Assembly: GCA_035373905.1 (NCBI GenBank)
Contig: DAOSOK010000015.1
Location: 1 to 64,000 of the forward strand
Origin: Candidatus Ozemobacteraceae bacterium
GTDB taxonomy: Bacteria; Muiribacteriota; Ozemobacteria; Ozemobacterales; Ozemobacteraceae
Reading direction: 5' to 3'
DNA: 64,000 nucleotides
Numbering within the stretch: position 1 is the first letter of the stretch; each line of letters opens with the position of its first letter. Made by a program: the position numbers and the translations under genes. The notes under the pieces are model-generated. The model was not told the origin of the DNA and searched no databases. It worked only from the letters and a program-made list of their open reading frames with translations. Below, in pieces: positions 60,010-64,000 of this stretch.

Positions 60010-60954
60010 ATGGAAGGCGCAAAAAACGCTCCCGTGGTCGACGTGCGCTTCTTCGGGGAACTGGAGGATTTCCTTCCGCCCGGGAAGCGCGGCTCCGACC
60101 TGTCCGTCGAACTCGCCGGCTCGCCCGCCGTGAAGGACGTGATAGAGGGGCTGGGAGTCCCGCATCCGGAAATCGACGCCGTCACGATCAACGGCAGGAA
60201 CGCGACGTTCGGAAGCCGCCTCGCACCTGGCGACCGCGTCGAGGTTTTCCCGGACGAGCGCGACGGCGACAGGGGGCGTCAGGGCGGGCTGAAGCCGCCG
60301 TTCGATCCAGCGCGGGGATTCATTCTCGACGTGCATCTCGGCAAACTGGCCCGCTGGCTGAGGTTGCTGGGATTCGATGCAATGTATAGAAATGACTATT
60401 CGGATCACGAGATCGTCGAGACGGCGGCGGCCCGGGGCAGGTTCATCCTGACGTGCGACATCAGGCTGCTCATGCACGGCGCCGTTCGTGGCGGCCGGTG
60501 GATACGGGAGCGACAGCCGCGTCGACAACTCAGGGAAGTCGTTGGACGGCTGTCGCTGAGGAGCCATTTCGCCCCGTTTACGCGCTGCATGCTGTGCAAC
60601 GGTCTGCTGGAGGCCGTTGCGCGAGACGCTGTCCTGGATCGCGTTCCGCCGCGCGCCGCGGAACGATACGACCTGTTCGCCAGATGCGAGGACTGCGGGA
60701 AGGTCTACTGGGAGGGCTCCCACATGGGGGCATGCAGTCTCTCATCGATCTCGCGAGCGTCGGATGATCAGAAGGTCAGACGTCCCGCCGTGGCGAGCGC
60801 ATCGTCGAGACGCTTCTGCGCGGCTTCGGGGCCGCCGGCCAGCGTCGGCTGGATGTTGATGAAGGTCGGATCTTTCAGGCCGATGAAGCCCAGCATCGTC
60901 TTCAGGGTCGGCACGACGAGATCCATCGCTTCGCCGCCGCTTCCGGGGCCGTAA
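60010..60954 (+). CDS. Ub-like / Mut7-C RNase-type protein, probable frameshift near the 3' end
   Basis: Residues 1-85 are a ThiS/MoaD-like beta-grasp (VDVRFFGELEDFLPPGKRGS; NGRNATFGSRLAPGDRVEVF). Residues 100-240 are Mut7-C (FILDVHLGKLARWLRLLGFD; GRFILTCDIRLLMHGA; CMLCNGLLEAV and CEDCGKVYWEGSH), a PIN-like nuclease with a zinc ribbon. The frame as written continues 187 nt into the antisense azoR gene. One extra G in the G5 run at 60726-60730 would instead give GSHMGGMQSLIDLASVG and a stop at 60765-60767, directly abutting azoR. I believe 60010-60767 is the ancestral gene. The start ATG 60010 is clear. Confidence 0.8.
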   Translation: MEGAKNAPVVDVRFFGELEDFLPPGKRGSDLSVELAGSPAVKDVIEGLGVPHPEIDAVTINGRNATFGSRLAPGDRVEVFPDERDGDRGRQGGLKPPFDPARGFILDVHLGKLARWLRLLGFDAMYRNDYSDHEIVETAAARGRFILTCDIRLLMHGAVRGGRWIRERQPRRQLREVVGRLSLRSHFAPFTRCMLCNGLLEAVARDAVLDRVPPRAAERYDLFARCEDCGKVYWEGSHMGACSLSSISRASDDQKVRRPAVASASSRRFCAASGPPASVGWMLMKVGSFRPMKPSIVFRVGTTRSIASPPLPGP

Positions 60955-61391
60955 TCTCCGCCGCGTGCCGTGACGACGACGACGCGCTTGTCGCCGGCCA
61001 AACCTTCCACGCCGTTCGCCGTGTATCTGAACAGGTAGCGGGGCTGGAGGATGACATCGAAGTAATGCTTGAGAACGTAGGGGATCCCGAAGTTCCACAT
61101 CGGGCTGTCGATGACGACCACGTCGGCTGCCTTGAACCGCTCGATATGGGCCTCTACCGGTTTCCAGGCGGGCCGGGTCTCTTCGTCGAGTTCCTTTCCG
61201 CTGAGCAGGCGATATTTATTGTTCACGGTATTCAACGTGAGGCGCGGAAGTTCCTCGGCGAACAGATCCAGCGTATCGACCTTGCCGTCGGGATGCTGCC
61301 GGCGAAACTGCTCGACGACGGCGGTTCCGACGCGCTGGGAGAACGAAGCCTCGCCGCGCGGGCTGGCGATGATGTGAAGCAGGGTTTTCAT
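60768..61391 (-). CDS. azoR: FMN-dependent NADH-azoreductase / quinone reductase
   Basis: A 207-residue flavodoxin-fold protein. LLHIIASPRGEASFSQRVGT binds the FMN phosphate, DSPMWNFGIPYVLKHYFD contacts the isoalloxazine, and TARGGDYGPGSGGEAMD is the third conserved loop. It reduces quinones and azo compounds with NAD(P)H. AGGAGG precedes ATG 61391. It lies 28 nt downstream of the marR-type gene, so the regulator and enzyme share the promoter at 61896-61923. Confidence 0.95.
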   Translation of the reverse strand: MKTLLHIIASPRGEASFSQRVGTAVVEQFRRQHPDGKVDTLDLFAEELPRLTLNTVNNKYRLLSGKELDEETRPAWKPVEAHIERFKAADVVVIDSPMWNFGIPYVLKHYFDVILQPRYLFRYTANGVEGLAGDKRVVVVTARGGDYGPGSGGEAMDLVVPTLKTMLGFIGLKDPTFINIQPTLAGGPEAAQKRLDDALATAGRLTF

Positions 61392-61419
61392 GGTTATCCT
61401 CCTGTCTGGTGATTCTGTT

Positions 61420-61875
61420 TCAATGTGTATCTTGTTTCAGGCCGAGCTTTTTGCACAGGCGGGCGAGCTCGATTTGCTCTTCGGCCGTCAGCACGGACAT
61501 TTCGGAGACAATCAGTTCCGCATGGGGCGGCAGCAGCCGCTCGATCAGATCGCGCCCCTGCCGGGTCAGGGCGACCCTCTTCACGCGCCGGTCATTCAGG
61601 CCGGATCGGCGCTCGACCAGGCCGTCGCGCTCGAGATTGTCGATGACGAGCGTCAGGTTGCCGGCGGTCTTGAGGATCTTGCGCCCGAGCTCGCCGGGAC
61701 TCAGGGGACCGAGATGATACAGCGCTTCGAGAACGCCGAATCGGCTTTCCGTCAGCCCGGCCGTCGATATGACCTCCCGCGTGCGCCTCGACACCGCGTC
61801 GGCCGCCCGCAACAGTTTGATGAAAGCGTCGAGCGCCCGCGTCTCTTCACGCGTTCCCCTGTAGTGCGTACCCAT
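61420..61875 (-). CDS. MarR-family transcriptional regulator
   Basis: A 151-residue winged-helix protein. LTESRFGVLEALYHLGPLSP with ELGRKILKTAGNLTLVIDNL is the recognition region, and GLVERRSGLNDRRVKRVALT is the wing with the family D-x-R. The only Cys is in the C-terminal LARLCKKLGL, so a Cys-based sensor is possible but uncertain. It precedes azoR in one operon. A 9-bp-arm palindrome overlaps its own promoter, as expected for autorepression relieved by quinones or similar compounds. Confidence 0.93.
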   Translation of the reverse strand: MGTHYRGTREETRALDAFIKLLRAADAVSRRTREVISTAGLTESRFGVLEALYHLGPLSPGELGRKILKTAGNLTLVIDNLERDGLVERRSGLNDRRVKRVALTRQGRDLIERLLPPHAELIVSEMSVLTAEEQIELARLCKKLGLKQDTH

Positions 61876-61885
61876 CGCGAAACTC

Positions 61886-61923
61886 CTTTAATATCAAAAT
61901 ATTCAATATTAAAGTTATGTCAA
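61886..61923 (-). promoter_or_regulatory. marR-azoR promoter and operator
   Basis: On the minus strand TTGACA (61923-61918), a 16-nt spacer and TATTTT (61901-61896). The inverted repeat CTTTAATAT (61886-61894) ... ATATTAAAG (61906-61914) overlaps the spacer and the -10. AAAGGAG follows for the start at 61875. The block is strikingly AT-rich against its surroundings. Confidence 0.8.
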
Positions 61924-61944
61924 GGGAATTCGTATCCGACCGCT

Positions 61945-61982
61945 GAAAACGCGCATCGCCGCCGGTCGAATTCCGGCGGCGA
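61945..61982 (-). terminator. Terminator of the 62009-62950 gene
   Basis: On the minus strand TCGCCGCCGG (61982-61973) pairs with CCGGCGGCGA (61965-61956) around a 7-nt loop and reaches TGCGCGTTTTC. It insulates the marR-azoR promoter. Confidence 0.75.
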
Positions 61983-62008
61983 CGCTCGCTCGAACGTTTC
62001 TTCGGGGG

Positions 62009-62950
62009 TCAGTTCGAGTTCGTGACGACGATGCCCGTTACCTGGGTCGTGGAAACCGTCTCGATTTCGAGTTCGGTTCCGGCGGGAAGAACCGCATCCT
62101 GACCCTTCACGAAAGCGCCCCCGACGAGGCCGACCGGCCCCATCGCGAGATACCCGAGCACCGACGCGCCGGCAGCCATGCCCAGTTTCTTCCGGTCGAG
62201 TTCGCTGCGGGCGAAACCGGTGATCTTCACCGGAATTCCCGTCGAGTCGATGCCGGGAATGTCATTCACCAGCAGTTTGATGAAGCCCGAACGGCCGAAC
62301 CGGCCTCCGCGCCGCACTTTCTCGACTTCGCCGACGACGGGGGCGCCGCGGCTGACGACCAGGACGGAGCGGTCGATAACCAGGTCTCCGGCGAGGGCCA
62401 GCGATACCGGGTCGCCTTCCTTCACGGTCGCGCTCGAGATGGGGGCGGTGAGCTTGACGCGAAACACCGTTCCGGCGGGGATTTTCACCGGGTGCAGCGA
62501 GATGATGCCGCTGTCGAGCGTCATCTGCATGAGTTGTTCCACGCGGAACGCAAGGGGTTCGGATGACGTCCGCCCCGCGATCGACGTATCGAGCGCCTTG
62601 ATCCGCTCGGCGAGCTTGCCGCCGCGCGTCTCCTGAAACACCTTCCACTCGAGGAAGTTGAGCTTCATGTCGAGCGAGGGCGTGCCTTCCGAGCCCTTGA
62701 ACACCAGGGAGACCAGGTTCGCCGCCCGGTGAGCGGCCGAGCGGCCCATGCGACGGCCGAGCAGATCGGTTTCGAGCTTGCCGAGGCGAGTTGCGGCGTC
62801 GCCGGCCTGGACTTCGCCGTACACGTAGCGTTCGAGCCGTTCGATGCTGCGCGTTTCGACCGTCGCCGCCGTTTCGGCCGCCATGCCGGGCATCAGCGAT
62901 GCGACAAACACCAGCAGAACGATCAGAATCTTTGAAACAGATTGAGGCAT
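62009..62950 (-). CDS. Secreted protein with SLH-less LE-repeat region and beta domain, unknown
   Basis: A 313-residue protein. The signal peptide is ILIVLLVFVASLMPGMAA. Residues 30-150 contain three related helical motifs (SIERLERYVYGE; RLGKLETDLLGRR; KLNFLEWKVFQE), a pattern of Arg/Lys-Leu-Glu repeats also seen in other cell-surface proteins. Residues 160-250 form a beta-rich domain (IPAGTVFRVKLTAPISSATV, KEGDPVSLALAGDLVIDRSV, GGRFGRSGFIKLLVNDI). A hydrophobic Gly/Ala helix follows. GGAGG lies 9 nt before ATG 62950. The function is unknown; a cell-envelope location is likely. Confidence 0.7.
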   Translation of the reverse strand: MPQSVSKILIVLLVFVASLMPGMAAETAATVETRSIERLERYVYGEVQAGDAATRLGKLETDLLGRRMGRSAAHRAANLVSLVFKGSEGTPSLDMKLNFLEWKVFQETRGGKLAERIKALDTSIAGRTSSEPLAFRVEQLMQMTLDSGIISLHPVKIPAGTVFRVKLTAPISSATVKEGDPVSLALAGDLVIDRSVLVVSRGAPVVGEVEKVRRGGRFGRSGFIKLLVNDIPGIDSTGIPVKITGFARSELDRKKLGMAAGASVLGYLAMGPVGLVGGAFVKGQDAVLPAGTELEIETVSTTQVTGIVVTNSN

Positions 62951-63128
62951 GCTGCAGACCTCCGCAGAGTAGAGGGGCTGTGCTCGGGCTGCGCGCAAGC
63001 TGCCCGGACCCGGCACGTGCGAACCACGTCCGGCGGCCCCAAGGATATCAGGAATCGTGCCGCGCCGCCACCCCGGGAAATCTGTCCCGCAATGCCAAGG
63101 CAAGCTGTCGAATTCCGCAGAATGAACG

Positions 63129-63197
63129 CCGTTCGTCAGCCCCGAATTTGTCGAAAGGCGAAAGACACTCGTGCTTCGACAGGCGCGGCACGAACGG
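63129..63197. repeat. Dispersed palindromic repeat, inverted copy
   Basis: GCCGTTCGTCAGCCCCGAAT, TTGTCGAAAGGCGAAAGACA, CTCGTGCTTCGACAGGCGCG and GCACGAACG. It is preceded at 63107-63127 by a diverged form of the CTGCAGAATGAACG flank, so it lies in the opposite orientation to the full copies. Confidence 0.75.
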
Positions 63198-63211
63198 GAG
63201 CGAAACTGCCC

Positions 63212-64000
63212 TTACGGGGCTTTCGGGGTTCTGCCGCGTTTTCCCGTCGCAGACTTGTCGCCGCCCTTTTCTTTCTTTCCGGCCTTTGGAAGCAGGCCGG
63301 ACGGGGCTGGGCGGTTTCCGTGAACGATCATGATGTCGCGCCCGCCGAGCGGTTCTTCTGCGAGCATCCGGCTGAACGCCAGGAACAGGCCGGCTTCCTG
63401 CTGAAGCACTCGGACGTCCCGGCGCGCCGTCGGGGCGAGAAGTGCTTCGATATACGCCACCTGCCCTTCGCCGAGGCCCTGCGCCGCCTCCTCGATGTTT
63501 TCCGTGAATCTGACGACCGGCCGGCTGAACCGGTCGGGGCCGGGAACCAGCCCTTCCTGAAACAGCAGTTCGCCGGTTTCGGAGAAAAAGCGAGGGAAGA
63601 GCGACGGCTCGAACGCCGTGCGACGCAGATCGATGATGACGCGCCTGAGCGCCTCGCCGGTAGCCGATGCCGTATCCGCCGCCAGCTCGGTTGCCGATGC
63701 GATCGAGGTCCACGAAGCCAGAAACGCTTTCGGTTCCTGCGGTCGCGGCCGCAGCGCCGCCAGATACAAGGCCGTCCGCAGGCTCATCTTGCCCGCGAAG
63801 GGCAACTCCATACGGCATCTGACGAGGCCGGTCATGTCTGGGTCGTAGAACACCGGGTCGGTTTCGAGGAGCACCTGACCCAGCCGTTCCTTGAGAGCCG
63901 CGTTTCCGGCGATGGCGGACCTGACGGTCAACCCCTCCATCAGAGGAACGTCGAGGACCGCCGCGTAGGCATGGTGCATCGCATCCATCCAGGCGCGCGC
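63212..64000 (-). CDS. LPP20-like secreted protein, N-terminus beyond the window
   Basis: The minus frame enters from the right edge and ends at 63212; about 262 residues are visible. MDAMHHAYAAVLDVPLMEGL, VRSAIAGNAALKERLGQVLL and the strand-forming DMTGLVRCRMELPFAGKMSL resemble the LPP20-type fold of secreted lipoproteins (Ala/Arg-rich helix, then strand). The rest (SRPVVRFTENIEEAAQGLGE; LLAPTARRDVRVLQQEAGLF) is helical and unrecognised. The C-terminus is basic (GKKEKGGDKSATGKRGRTPK). A start at 63988 is possible, but coding character continues to the edge. Confidence 0.65.
   Translation of the reverse strand, partial: ARAWMDAMHHAYAAVLDVPLMEGLTVRSAIAGNAALKERLGQVLLETDPVFYDPDMTGLVRCRMELPFAGKMSLRTALYLAALRPRPQEPKAFLASWTSIASATELAADTASATGEALRRVIIDLRRTAFEPSLFPRFFSETGELLFQEGLVPGPDRFSRPVVRFTENIEEAAQGLGEGQVAYIEALLAPTARRDVRVLQQEAGLFLAFSRMLAEEPLGGRDIMIVHGNRPAPSGLLPKAGKKEKGGDKSATGKRGRTPKAP

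Overview
The window is a contiguous piece of a GC-rich bacterial chromosome. The organism is a diderm: there is a DcaP-like porin with a C-terminal Phe, a Skp/OmpH-like periplasmic protein, Lgt and many signal peptides. The mix of genes fits no well-studied phylum cleanly: a Firmicutes/cyanobacteria-style cysS-mrnC-rlmB trio, a cyanobacterial-type YqgF relative, type IV prepilins, and many TPR, HEAT and ankyrin proteins. I suspect a poorly characterised phylum such as Riflebacteria/Ozemobacteria, but that assignment is a guess.

Layout. 1-2.9 kb: a truncated secreted TPR protein, a self-contained 28-codon membrane peptide gene, a HEAT-repeat protein and a DUF433-like small protein. 3-6.2 kb: cysS-mrnC-rlmB, overlapping. 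6.2-11.4 kb: a translation block driven by a consensus promoter: tRNA-Thr, tRNA-Tyr, tRNA-Thr, tuf, rpmG, tRNA-Trp, secE, nusG, rplK, rplA, an attenuator-like leader, rplJ, rplL and a strong terminator. rpoB does not follow. 11.5-20.1 kb (minus strand): a GT-C type membrane glycosyltransferase with a LarE-like PP-loop protein, a YqgF-like nuclease, a MoaC-MOSC fusion, an ADP-ribosylglycohydrolase, a metallo-beta-lactamase protein with two cyclic-nucleotide domains, and a lipoate ligase-like protein. 20.3-29.4 kb: an HD phosphohydrolase, an orphan ABC ATPase, a J-TPR-cold-shock protein, a PIN-TRAM membrane protein, a CBS-HutP-like protein, gltX and leuS.

29.5-35.5 kb is a tightly packed four-gene operon. 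It ends in a 1003-residue P-type ATPase whose catalytic motifs are nearly all altered, so it looks like a pseudoenzyme. A canonical P-type ATPase lies 3.3 kb away at 38.8-41.4 kb. Between them are a TauE/SafE-like transporter, the porin and an IS3-family remnant. 41.9-51.9 kb: a TPR protein with a degenerate gluzincin-like tail, a glyoxalase II-like hydrolase, a 1536-residue secreted protein, a Skp-like protein and a small secreted protein. 51.9-57.7 kb: PilV-, PilX- and PilW-like proteins, an ankyrin protein, a YdjM-like membrane protein and a HemW-like radical SAM protein, all nearly overlapping. 57.7-64 kb: class II photolyase with lgt, a Ub-Mut7-C RNase-type gene with a probable 1-nt frameshift, an azoR-marR pair with a clear operator/promoter, and two secreted proteins.

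Two genome-scale patterns stand out. A dispersed palindromic repeat occurs in two full 117-bp copies and at least four degenerate ones, and it contributes to the 3' ends of coding genes. In addition, most GC-rich genes carry one or two short AT-rich islands built on ATA codons, several of them exact palindromes.
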